Part shown: one piece after another, positions 21,902 to 30,943 of the stretch
How the letters are laid out: the number at the start of each line of letters is the position of its first letter
Position numbering within the stretch: position 1 is the first letter of the stretch
Source: Xylaria sp. FL1777
Lineage: Eukaryota; Ascomycota; Sordariomycetes; Xylariales; Xylariaceae
Length of the DNA stretch: 30,943 bases
Direction: 5' to 3'
NCBI GenBank assembly: GCA_022578965.1
Contig: MU400857.1
Coordinates: forward strand, 1 to 30,943
Position numbers and translations under genes: made by a program
The notes under the pieces: model-generated
Databases searched by the model: none
Told to the model about the DNA's origin: nothing
What the model saw: the letters and a program-made list of their open reading frames with translations, nothing else

Positions 21902-23040
21902 CTATTTTAAGCTTACTTTTTTACTATTAAGTGTTTATTAAGTATATAATTATTTATTAATTTATTATTAGCTAACAATTAATAAATTAAGCTATTTTTT
22001 ACTTTAGTTTTATATTTAACTTTAATTAATATAACTTAAGACTTAAAACTAAAATTAAAGGTATTTATGCTTTTAAGAAAACAAAACTTAGTTTTAGTTA
22101 TAAATTTAAGAAAATCTTAAAAATTAGCATTTATTATTGCTTTAAACTATATATTTTTAAGAGATTTTACGCTTAATATATTTATACTTTTTATAAAAAA
22201 AAAGTTTGTGTTTAAAAATGCAAGAAAACTTAAAACAAAAAACTAAAATATGTTATTATATAATATAGCAAAACTTAAAAACTAAGCTTAGTAATAGTTT
22301 TTAACGCTAGTTTAAAAACTATAAATTAAACTAAATAATAACTATGTAATAGTATGCAAACTATAAGCAAAAATAAAACAGTTAAACTATTAAAGTTAAA
22401 AGCTTTTAAATAATAACACGTTTAAAAAAACAAACTTTTAATTTAGTAATTTAGCTACTAAAAAACTTTTAAGCTAATTAATATTTTAATTAACAGTAAA
22501 AACTTTAAATATAAAAAAAAACTAAAGCTTAAAAACTTAACTTAAGCAAGTTTACTAGTAATTAAAATAGCTTTAATAGCTAGCTATTTAATTTAGTTAA
22601 TAAGCTTAAAGAAAATATAAGCATTTTTTATAATAAATAAAGCTGCATATATTATATAAAAGCATTTTTAAAAAGTAAAGCTACTAAAGTTATTAAGCTT
22701 TACTAAAACTATAAAACTTAAAACTTTATAAGTTTAATAAAAATAATTTAAATGTTAAAAATTATTTATTATAACTTAAATTAAGCTGCTTTAATAAAAA
22801 ATAAACTAAACGTTATATATTATAAACTTAAAAAAATAGTAATATTTATGCTTTTATTGCTTGCTTTATATATTTAGTATAAAAAAGCAAAATTACTAAA
22901 AGGAAATAGTTTTAAGTGCTATAAAAACATATTAACGTTAATTTAAAAAATAAAGTTTTTAAAGCAAATATAAATTTTTTTATAACTTTTAAATAGTTTT
23001 GCAATAAAGTAACTAAAGCAATATACTTAAATTAATATAA

Positions 23041-23411
23041 TTTTTAGTAAAGCTTTAAGAAAATTAGTAGTAAAACAAACGCTAACTTTTAAACAACAAT
23101 TTTACGATTAAATACTTATACTATTTTTAAAACTAATAAAGTTATTACATTAAACTAAATAAAATAAACGTTAATTAATAAAAAAAAAAGCTTATTATAT
23201 TAATAATATTTGTTTTTTTTATAATAAAACAAAAAACTAAGTTAAAAATTAGTTTAATAAAAAATATAAAAGCATTATTTTTATTAAATTAATATTTAAA
23301 GCTTTAATATATAAGGACTTAAAAAAGCTAAAAAAACTTAAAAGCTTAAATAATTTAAAAAAAAATAAAACTATTAAAAGTTTTTATAATAGTTTATATG
23401 CTTACATTAGC
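23041..23411 (+). pseudogene. G gag-like remnant
   Basis: Plus-strand frames read KALRKLVVKQTLTFKQQFYD early in the region and, at about 23292-23411, FKALIYKDLKKLKKLKSLNN and then KTIKSFYNSLYAYIS before a stop. The last piece resembles the retrotransposon Gag pattern of a Gly-Thr-Val, basic residue, Phe/Tyr-Tyr-Asn-x-Leu segment. Position after the 5' LTR and upstream of RT supports gag. The E2 insertion at 23767 interrupts the element further on. Assignment is tentative, since Gag is poorly conserved. Confidence 0.5.
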
Positions 23412-23752
23412 TAAAATAAATAGCTAATAAAAGTTATTTGTTTTTAATATAAACATTTTAATATAAGTTAATAGCATTAAAATAAAAACTATAGCTTTAT
23501 ATAATACTAAAGCTTAAATATAATTATTAATAAATTAATAACTTATAAAGCAAGTAAAATAATAACTAAATGTTAAAATAATAAACTTAAATATATTATT
23601 TAAATTGCAAAATTATAAAAGCAAAATAGCTAAAAAAGTAAAAAAACATTTAATAATAACTTTAAAAATTAACAAATATTAGTTTTTTAACTAGACTTTT
23701 TAAGTAATTAATATAAGCTATAATATTATAATAAGCTTTTATTAGTTATTAA

Positions 23753-23766
23753 AGTATAATATAATA
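23753..23766 (+). repeat. Target-site duplication of E2, left
   Basis: AGTATAATATAATA, matching AGTGTAATATAATA at 25262-25275 with one transition in 14 bases. Low complexity lowers its weight, but it sits exactly at the limits of E1/E2 similarity. Confidence 0.65.
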
Positions 23767-23998
23767 TATATTGTATTACTTGGGCTAACGGCTTACTAGT
23801 TATGCTGGTTTTTATTTTTTATATGTATAGGTAAAAACTATGCTTATGGGTTAAAAGCAAGCTATAAGCGGCTTACTTTTTTCTTAGTAGCTAAGTAAAA
23901 ACATTTTATATTTACTTTTAAGTTGTACTAGTTTTGCTATAATTTTATTAAGTGTTTTGCTTTTTATTTCTTTGCTTTTAGGTTGTTTGTTTATTTGC

Positions 23999-24003
23999 AT
24001 TAT
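23999..24003 (-). other. Empty site of F1 in E2
   Basis: Plus strand ATTAT, complement ATAAT, flanked by the same E sequence that flanks F1 in E1 (GTTAATAGC before it and GCAAATAAAC after it, read on the minus strand). Confidence 0.85.
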
Positions 24004-24176
24004 GCTATTAACTAAGTATATATACCTTTACGTAGTTACTTTATAATCTTTTTTTTTTTGTATTTTTTTTGTTTTGTAGTTTGTTTGTTTTAGTATTGCT
24101 GCTTGCTTTGTGCTGCTTATAGTAGTTTTTTTAGTTTTAGCACTTATTTAGTTAAGTATACTGCTTTTTTTTTTTA

Positions 24177-24181
24177 GTTTT
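24177..24181 (-). other. Empty site of the 530-bp element in E2
   Basis: GTTTT, complement AAAAC, present once between the sequences that flank the 530-bp element in E1 (a GTTTAAAAAA run and a TAAAAAA...GCAGTATAC run on the minus strand). Confidence 0.85.
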
Positions 24182-25261
24182 TTTTTAAACTTTTTTTTAT
24201 TATATTGTTAGTGCATTATAATTTGCTTGCTTTAGTATTGCTGCTAGTTTTTTGCTGCACTAGTTTTTTTATAACTAAATTATAACTAAGTTATAAATAA
24301 AGTTAATTGCTTGTTATTTTTTAGTTTGTTTTTTACATATTTATTTTTTAAACTGCTTTTATGCTTTTTGCAGTAAGCTTACTAAGTAAGCATAGCTTAT
24401 AAATAACTTATGCATTAAGCGGTATAAAGTAGTAATAAGTAATAAATTACTTTATTTAGCTATTTATGCTAATTTTTTCTTTTTTTAATTACTAACTTTA
24501 TTACTTTTATTACTATTATTATTATATGTTTAGCTTACGTTTGCTTTAGTATATTAAAGTGCTTAGTTTATAATATAATTAGTTATTAATGCGTTATAGT
24601 TATACAAAAATTTACTTTGTTATAGCTGCTATACTTTTTGCAATATGTATTTATAGCTAGCTTAGCTTAAGTATGTATACTAACTAGTATTAAGCTTATA
24701 TATTTAAAGTTATAAGTTATTTTGCTATAGTTTTTACTAGTTATTTAATTTATAGTACTAAATAAAATAATTAATAGCTTGCTACTATATAGTTTAAGCT
24801 TTTATAACTGCTTGTTGTTATGCTTTTTTGCTATAATGCTAATTTTTAAAATAAAAGTAAGTGCTTTAGTGCTTTGCGCTAAAGTATTGCTAATAGCTTT
24901 AAAATTTGTATTTATTAAGCATACTAAAATGCTTAAGCTATGCTACTATTATATTACTTATATTACAGTAATATATTATGTACTTTTTATTGCTGTTTTT
25001 TTTACGCTAATTATATAAAAACATTAATAACTTTTATGCTTGCAATATTATTAGCAAGTTTGCTAAGTGCTTATAATGCAAAAAAAGCTAAATAAGCACT
25101 AAAAGTAGTAGTTATAGTCCTATAAGTACTTTTAACTGTATTAGTGTTTGCATGTTTTTAGGCTTTACTTTATGCTTATTTTAACTGTTAAAGTTTTTTT
25201 AATCCTAGGTGCTACTAATAATTCCTTAGCTTAAGGGAGTTAATAAAGAACTTTAATCGTT

Positions 25262-25275
25262 AGTGTAATATAATA
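25262..25275 (+). repeat. Target-site duplication of E2, right
   Basis: AGTGTAATATAATA, see the left copy at 23753-23766. Confidence 0.65.
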
Positions 25276-26316
25276 ATAAACTACTAAAAAAAAAAACTAA
25301 TATAGCTTAAAGATTAACTTTTGTTAATAAAGTTCTTTTTAGCAATTAAAATTAAATTATATACTAAGTTAAACTAATAAATTAATTTTTTTGTTTAATA
25401 AAATATAAACTAAAGAAATATAGCAATTAAAAAAAAATATTATATTTTAAAACAACTAATAAAAAACTAGCTTATAGTACTTATAGCTATAATTTAAGCA
25501 GCAAAAAATAAAGCAATAATTATTAAAATTATTAAACAAGTAAAAAAAAACTTTAATTATAAACAATAAAAAAAATTAGCTTATAAAACGCTAAACTAAC
25601 TAATATTGCTAAAGTTTTATTTAAACTTATAGCGCTAAAAAAGCATAACTATTATTAATGCTATAGCGCTATAATAAACTTTTAATAAAAAAAAGATTTT
25701 ATTTTTAAAAAAAAAAACTTTAAACATATAAAATTAGTATAAAGTTTAATATTTTTTTAATTAGCTTATTTAAAAAGCCTTTTTTTAAAGCAAAAAGCCA
25801 ATAAATTATTACTATATAAGCTTAAGCATAACGTTGTTTTAAAGCTTTAAAGTAATTTTACAAGGTTTAGTTTATTTATTTATTAAATATTTATTTAATA
25901 TTTTTTTTTAAAAAGAAGTAGTAAATAAACTACTAATATAAAGCTTTATTAAACTATATATAACCATAAACGTAGCATTAATGCTTTTTATACTTAAACT
26001 TTATTTAAATAAACAAAAGTTTTATATTAATTATTAATAAAAAAATTAATATTTAAAAAATAAATTAATATTAATACTTAATTTTAATAAAATTATATTT
26101 AATTATAAAAAAGCTATATAGTTTATAAAAGTTAATATTATAAAAGCTTTTTATTGCTTTTAAATAACAATTAGTTTAAAATATTTTACTGCATTTTATA
26201 TAAAGCAAAGTATATTTAAGTAATAAATACTACTTTTTAAACTTAAAGTTAAACTTGCATAATAGTAAAGCTTTATTAATGCATAAATATAAAAACTATT
26301 AAACCTATTTATTAAT

Positions 26317-26376
26317 GTTTATATAAACAACATATTAGTATACTTAAAAACTAAAGAAAAGCACTAAAAATAATAT
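26317..26376 (+). pseudogene. G reverse transcriptase active site, mutated
   Basis: Plus-strand reading gives VYINNILVY, then LKTKEKH and, after stops, YKKV. This fits the gypsy RT pattern Tyr-x-Asp-Asp-Ile-Leu-Val-Tyr-Ser followed by a Glu-x-His segment. The catalytic Asp-Asp is Asn-Asn (AAC AAC, 26326-26331), from GAC GAC by two G-to-A changes. The flanking pol region is heavily mutated, but the site is placed correctly between gag and the RNase H end. Not functional. Confidence 0.85.
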
Positions 26377-27089
26377 AAAAAAGTTATTTATTGCTTAAAT
26401 TAAGCTAGCTTATAAAGTAATATTTATAAGTTATAATTTAATGTTATTACTATTAAATACTTAAGCATAATTATAAAAGCTAAAATAAAAATTAAAATAA
26501 ACTTTATTAAAATTAAAGCTATTATAAATTAAAGGTTTAAAAACTTAAATAAAACTAAAGCAGTTAAGTTTTTTTTAAAACTATGTAATTTTATTTATAT
26601 GTTTGTTTATTATGTTAGCAATATTATTGCACTGCTTAACTAATTACTTAAAAAAAACGCTTCGTTTAAAAAAAAACCTAAATAATAATAAGCATTTAAG
26701 CGCTTAAAATAACTAGTATATAAAGCTTTTATATTAGTGTTTTTTTAACCTAAATAACTTATTAAAGTAAAAACAAATGCTTTTTATAATACTACTAGCA
26801 ATATTATTTAGCAATAATAAAATAACTAAAAATAAAAGCTAATGAAATACTTTTTTAAAACTATAACTGCTTTTAAAAAAGCGTACTTTATTTAAAACTA
26901 AAAGTTATTAGCAATAATGTAAACTTTAAAGCATTATTGCTTTAAATTACTAAATAGTAAGTTTTTTATAGTTATTAATTATTAAATACTGCTATATTTT
27001 TTAAGTAAACAAGTGTTATTTATATAATAAGTTTAATAAGCAAACTTTTTATTAAATTTTAATATTATTTTTTAGTATAAATTAAAATA

Positions 27090-27290
27090 AAAAAACGTAG
27101 TAGCTAATGTATTATTATATAAAATAGTTAAACTTATTACTATTAAAGCTAAAAAAGCTAAAAAACGTACTTTAATAATAATTTTACTAAAGAAAATCAA
27201 AGAACTTATAGCTACTATGCAAGCTAAAATAACAGCACTATAAAAAGCTAATTTAGTAAACTTAATTAAATTAAAAAACATACATTAAAA
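27090..27290 (+). pseudogene. G RNase H end / integrase linker
   Basis: The plus strand reads NVVANVLLYK and then a readable basic stretch including KAKKAKKRTLIIILLKKI and KELIATMQAKITAL, with almost no stops over about 60 codons. The first piece fits the Ala-Asp-Ala/Val-Leu-Ser-Arg signature at the end of gypsy RNase H, with Asp again changed to Asn. It lies about 260 codons after the RT active site, the expected distance. The minus-strand open frame at 27072-27281 is the hydrophobic antisense shadow of this stretch. Confidence 0.6.
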
Positions 27291-27998
27291 TATAAGCTTA
27301 AACAATAATTAGTTAGTAATACTTAAAATTATTACTAATAATAGCATAGCGCTATATATTATACTAATTTATAAAGCTTATACTTTAAAAATTTTTGCAT
27401 ATTTTAAATAAAACAAAACAATTAAAGCTTTAAAACAAAACTTTTATTAGTTAACATTTAAGCAAAATATATAAAAATATGTTTATAACTATTATAAGTA
27501 TTATTATAATAAATAACTTTAAAATAAAACTTTTAGCTTATTATACTTATTATTAATACTAATAGTAATATAAAAACATATAATAATTAATAATAAAATA
27601 ATGCTAAAAAATAAACATAAATATAATTATATATAAACATTTATTAATAAGTTTAGTAAGCTTATTATTATAATACTAAAATAAAAAACTAATAAAAGCA
27701 AAAACATAACAATTAAATATTATAAAATAGCTTATTATTTTTTAAAAATATTAAACGTTTAAATATTTAATAATATAAAACTATTTATTTTAGCTTTTAT
27801 AGTTAAAATTAATAAGCTTATAAAAATAAAACATTGCTATAAAAATGCGCTATATTTTTAAACGTAAAGCGTTATTAAGTTTACTAATTAAAAACTAAAC
27901 TAATAAATAAAGTTTTATATTAATAAGTATTAAAATAACTAAAGCAACTATTTATTAGCATTAAACTTTATATATAATGTTTTATAGCATTTATTTAT
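27291..27998. other. G interior, unreadable
   Basis: Expected to be integrase-coding by position; too mutated to read. No other feature seen. Confidence 0.4.
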
Positions 27999-28014
27999 TA
28001 ATATAGCATTGCTA
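27999..28014 (+). repeat. 16-bp direct flank of S2, left
   Basis: TAATATAGCATTGCTA, identical to 28111-28126. Confidence 0.85.
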
Positions 28015-28110
28015 TGCATAGGGTTTTTATCCGGCTTTTTGTACGGTTTTACCTATAGGTACACAGGTAAAAGAACCGCGCTACAAAGCAGCACAGCGGG
28101 TTATTAATAA
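28015..28110 (+). mobile_element. S2: 96-bp SINE-like insertion
   Basis: A GC-richer island inside G, flanked by a perfect 16-bp direct repeat. It contains the inverted pair CGGTTTTACCT / AGGTAAAAGAACCG around 28044-28079 and ends GGGTTATTAATAA, a TAA-type tail. S1 (7947-8047) is an older copy. Length, tail and long duplication suit a retroposed short element, or the 3' end of a truncated LINE. I see no A or B box inside these 96 bp. It retains CC, GG and GA dinucleotides, so it is younger than most of the DNA around it. Confidence 0.7.
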
Positions 28111-28126
28111 TAATATAGCATTGCTA
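28111..28126 (+). repeat. 16-bp direct flank of S2, right
   Basis: TAATATAGCATTGCTA, identical to 27999-28014. Confidence 0.85.
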
Positions 28127-28927
28127 AAAGTAGCTATAAAAGTTAAACTTTGTAATTTATTATTAATAAAGCTAATAAACTTAAAACTAATAATTAAACC
28201 TAAACGTAAAGCATTAAAACTTGCTAAATAAACGTATAAAGTATAACAAATAATATATAAAGCAGCTTTAAAAGCTTAAAAAAAGCAAGAAATTTAAGCT
28301 AATAAAAAAAAATAACCTATAAACTTAAAAAAAAAAAACATAATATTTTTGCTAAAGAAAAGATTTGCTACTTAAGCTTTAATTATAAAGCTAGATTTAT
28401 AGTTTATAGAACTTTTTCAAATTATAAAAAAACAAAAATATAGCTATATATTAGATTTTTTAAAGTTATATAAAATAAAGAACTTATTTTATGTTAATTA
28501 ACTAAAAAAATAGCTAAAAATTTACTACTTTAATAAGTTTAAGCATTATTACTGCTTAAAAAAATTAACAGAAAACTTAAATTTAAAGTAAAACTTATTA
28601 AAAAGTTAAAACTACATAATAAAAACTGCTAACTATAATACTAAGTTTTTTAAAGAAAATATAATTTAAACAATATATAATATTTAGCTAAAAACTTTAA
28701 AAACGCTTTAATAAAGCTATAAAAGTTTTATAAACAGCACTTAAAAGCGCTTAAACTATTACTAAAGCTATAGCAATAAATAAAAGCAGTAGTATTAAAC
28801 AAATTTGCAAAAAATTACTATAATAATAATAAAGCAGCTAAAACAAGCACTATTAATTAACAAGTTTAATAGTATACTTAATTTTAAACAAAACTAAGGT
28901 TGCATTTTTAGTTTTAATAAAAGGTAA

Positions 28928-29163
28928 TATAATAACCTATATATAAGCTAACATAACTAGCATATAAATTAGCATATAAACTATTAAAATTAAAGCTTAA
29001 ATTACTTGTGGCAGCACTAATGAATTAATGCTTACAACAGGCTTTATATATTTTATTTTAACTTTTAAGCTTTTCTTTTTTTTCTTTTTTTCTTTTTTTA
29101 GCTTAAAATCTTTATTTATAGTATTAATACATTAGCTGCTATGCTATTTAATTAATTGTGATA
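28928..29163 (+). repeat. G 3' LTR
   Basis: 236 bp, aligned end to end with 21667-21901; ends TGTGATA followed by TTAAA. Differences from the 5' LTR are mostly transitions, apart from length changes in the T/C-rich tract. Confidence 0.85.
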
Positions 29164-29168
29164 TTAAA
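29164..29168 (+). repeat. Target-site duplication TTAAA of G, right
   Basis: TTAAA after the right LTR; matches 21662-21666. Confidence 0.75.
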
Positions 29169-29937
29169 GAGGTTTTTAAGGTATTTTTATTATTATGCAT
29201 TAATAAAGTCTTAAAAAATTAAAAGTAATAAATATATTAATGCTTAATAGTTATAAAAAGTTAATAGCTAAAAAGTTAAAACTAAATAAATAACTAAATA
29301 TAAAAAGTGCATAATTATATAAACAAAAAAAAAGTAAAAAAAGTAAAAACTTTTCTTAAATTATTATAAGTTTAAAAAACATTAAATTATTATAAGCTTA
29401 ATAAGCTTTAAATTATTATAAGCTTAATAAGTTAAATAAATTATTATATAATTTAGCTTTAGTTAGTAAAGAAAAAGTATAAAGTATATATAAAAACATT
29501 AAGTTGTTTTAAAGGCTACTTTTATGCTAATTTTATAATATTATTTCCTTTTTTTTAAAATTATTGTTTTAATAATTTTTTTATAAGTATTTTTTTTTCT
29601 TTTTTTTTCTTTTTTTTTATATGTTAAAATATTAAAGCATATTAAAAAAACTAACCGTTTATTAAAAACAAAGCAAAAACTCGTTTTTGTTTTTTTTATT
29701 AACTTTATTAGTTATAAAGTTATGCTTTATTTTTGCTATTTTAATTAGTTATTAATATATAAAATAATAAATAATATATTTTATTGTTTTAAATATATAT
29801 GCGTTAGCTGCTTTTGCAATAAATTAGAAATTTTAATTAACTTAATTAATAATATAATTTTTAAGCATTATTGTTTTAAAAAGAAAAAAAAGCAAATAAA
29901 GCAAAAGCTATTTTTAGTTTAAAAAAAACTAAAATAA
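29169..29937. other. AT-rich spacer between G and F2
   Basis: Contains a 26-bp minisatellite (listed separately) and long T tracts (about 29560-29618). No gene seen. Confidence 0.55.
29356..29450 (+). repeat. 26-bp minisatellite, 3-4 units
   Basis: TTAAATTATTATAAG recurs at 29356, 29382 and 29408, with a degenerate fourth unit near 29432. The units are joined by a TTAATAAGCTT-like segment. Spacing is 26 bp. Confidence 0.75.
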
Positions 29938-30144
29938 TAATACAAACTAAAAGGGGGACTTTATATTTATAAAGTTTAGCTATAGTAGTATTTCTATTAT
30001 AGCTATAATAGCTTAGCTAAATAGCTATGTAAGGTTTTATGCTTAAAGCAATTATTATTATAATTGCTTGTAAAGCTTTTTTTTTTTAATTTATATTACA
30101 CTTTTTAAGCTTAATTGCTTTATTATTTATAATAAACCTTATTA
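29938..30144 (+). repeat. F2 5' LTR
   Basis: 207 bp, starting TAATACAAAC and ending CCTTATTA; matches both F1 LTRs. Confidence 0.85.
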
Positions 30145-30146
30145 AA

Positions 30147-30160
30147 TAGTAAAATAAGCC
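30147..30160 (+). other. F2 primer-binding-site remnant
   Basis: TAGTAAAATAAGCC, two bases after the LTR; equals the F1 site TGGTAGAATAAGCC after two G-to-A changes. Confidence 0.6.
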
Positions 30161-30265
30161 TTATAATTAAAACTTTATACTTTAGTTTTTTTTTTTTTTT
30201 GCTAGTAAATTATATGCGCAAAATGTAGTATAGCTTTTTTACTTACATAGTTTACTGTTATTTTA

Positions 30266-30390
30266 TTTAAATTAGTTTTTATAACATTTAAACCTTAGCT
30301 ATAATAAAACTATATAAAACAAATAAAGTTTAGCTTTTAAATCACGTAAACCTTATTATTTTCTTTAAATTAGTTCTTATAACATTTAAA
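30266..30390 (+). repeat. Two 27-bp direct repeats in the F leader
   Basis: 30266-30292 and 30364-30390 are 27-bp copies differing at one base, 98 bp apart (core ATTAGTT(T/C)TTATAACATTTAA). The same pair is present in F1 (about 20048 and 20151), so it predates both insertions. Confidence 0.8.
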
Positions 30391-30787
30391 GCGCTTTTAG
30401 TATTTACTTTAACTTCTGTTAAAGTTAACCGTTAAAATTTATATTATTTGCAGTTAACCTGCAAAGATTTACGCTGTTTGCAAGCATTAATTATTTATTT
30501 ACTAGCTAAGTACTTTATATATTCTATATTTGCTAAATAGCTATGCTGCTTAAATACTACTGCATTTGATTTTATATTAACATTTATAGTTATATAACTT
30601 TTAGTTTTTAAAATATTAGTTTATATTACACTTAGCTATTTTTTGCTTGCACTAAGTTTTTTAATACGTGTAATACTTAATACATTTTATCCGATTTTAT
30701 TATATTTACGTTATATTTAATTGCACTTTTAATTTTAAATTAAATTATTTGCTTTATAAAATTGTGCAACAATCAGGGTTAAAAATT

Positions 30788-30943
30788 AGTACTACTAATT
30801 TAGTATTTAGTACTACTAATACTAAATTAGTTTAGTACTACCCGGTATTAATACTAAGCTAGTTTAGTACTACTTAGTACTAATACTAATACTAAATACT
30901 AAAAATACTAGCTTAGTAGTACTAAAAGTACTAAAAGTACTAA
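30788..30943. repeat. TAGTACTA-rich low-complexity tract
   Basis: Built almost only from ACTA and TAGT blocks (AGTACTACTAA, AATACTAAAT, AAAAGTACTAA), with several nested inverted repeats, for example CTAATTTAGTATT / AATACTAAATTAG and ACTAAGCTAGT / ACTAGCTTAGT. It follows the F2 leader and is cut by the window end. Confidence 0.8.

Larger units (their letters stand above)
23767..25261 (-). mobile_element. E2: intact-length inverted copy of E
   Basis: 1,495 bp, the reverse complement of E1 once the two insertions in E1 are removed. A 14-bp imperfect direct repeat flanks it. It sits inside G, so it arrived after G. A duplication of this length, a defined 3' tail shared with E3 and E4, and a lack of terminal inverted repeats suggest target-primed (LINE/SINE-type) insertion of a non-autonomous element, but I see no poly(A) or clear simple-repeat tail beyond (TA)n. 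The plus-strand start TGTATTACTTGGGCTAACGG would also suit a long solo LTR. The 79-codon plus frame (24779-25018) is the counterpart of the one in E1 and is not called a gene. Confidence 0.75.
21667..29163 (+). mobile_element. G: Ty3/gypsy LTR retrotransposon, decayed
   Basis: Bounded by LTRs of 235 and 236 bp and a TTAAA duplication. It spans 7.5 kb, or about 6.0 kb once the inserted E2 is removed, a usual gypsy size. On the plus strand it reads gag-like sequence near 23.3 kb, an RT active site at 26317-26343 and an RNase H/integrase linker near 27.1 kb. The spacing from the RT site to the linker is about 260 codons, as in gypsy pol. AATAAAAGGTAA before the right LTR may be a decayed polypurine tract; the primer-binding site is not recognisable. 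All frames are broken. Confidence 0.88.
29938..30943 (+). mobile_element. F2: 5' part of a second F element (cut by window end)
   Basis: Inverted match to the 5' end of F1: LTR, primer-binding site and leader are all recognisable, so it reads left to right and leaves the window. F2 is more mutated than the matching part of F1. Similarity to F1 becomes unclear after about 30785, where a TAGTACTA-rich tract begins. No coding part is reached. Confidence 0.88.

Noticed and set aside
27072..27281. 69-codon minus-strand open frame with apparent membrane segments
   Set aside because: Antisense to the readable RNase H/integrase linker of G; hydrophobicity comes from T-rich codons.
21667..29163. G LTRs as two unrelated dispersed repeats
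   Set aside because: Same orientation, matching ends, a TTAAA duplication and gypsy pol remnants between them support one element.
29356..29450. CRISPR-like array
   Set aside because: Units are contiguous tandem repeats with no unique spacers.
1..30943. Mitochondrial or apicoplast-like genome because of the AT content
   Set aside because: No rRNA, tRNA or respiratory genes; nuclear-type LTR retrotransposons with target-site duplications are present.

Overview
The window looks like gene-free, extremely AT-rich heterochromatin from a eukaryote, most probably a filamentous ascomycete fungus. It consists of transposable elements saturated with C-to-T and G-to-A changes, as in repeat-induced point mutation (RIP). 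I find no intact protein-coding gene. The long open frames that exist lie inside decayed elements, mostly antisense to the old coding strand. The species cannot be named from the sequence.

Layout. Positions 1-10015 are old, almost fully decayed DNA. They hold three stretches that still read as protein with in-frame stops (about 1084-2880 +, 7036-7620 -, 9410-9725 +), two copies of a conserved element tail (E3, E4) and a ~100-bp repeat (S1). From 10016 the window is a nest of elements. A 1.5-kb repeat, E1, is interrupted by a young GC-rich 530-bp element (11101-11630) and by an 8.68-kb Ty3/gypsy LTR retrotransposon, F1 (11815-20494, coding strand minus, TSD ATAAT). E1 resumes at 20500 and ends near 20733. 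A 458-bp almost perfect hairpin follows (20921-21378). Next comes a second gypsy element, G (21667-29163, coding strand plus, TSD TTAAA), whose gag-pol interior was entered by E2 (23767-25261), an inverted copy of E1. A 96-bp element, S2, with a 16-bp direct flank lies at 28015-28110. The window ends in the 5' part of a second F copy, F2, on the plus strand, running into a TAGTACTA-rich tract.

How the parts explain each other. E2 lacks the two insertions found in E1, so it supplies an empty site for both and fixes their boundaries to the base. Both gypsy reverse transcriptases have the catalytic Asp-Asp changed to Asn-Asn by G-to-A changes. The 530-bp element is the one clearly unmutated block: two 99-bp direct repeats with TG...CA ends, a 5-bp TSD, and between them a tRNA-like RNA polymerase III promoter on the minus strand. 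It resembles a miniature terminal-repeat retroelement (TRIM) but has no obvious primer-binding site or polypurine tract, and it is the best candidate for something undescribed. The mutation signature is also unusual: surviving C sits almost only after a purine, which does not fit classical CpA-directed RIP.
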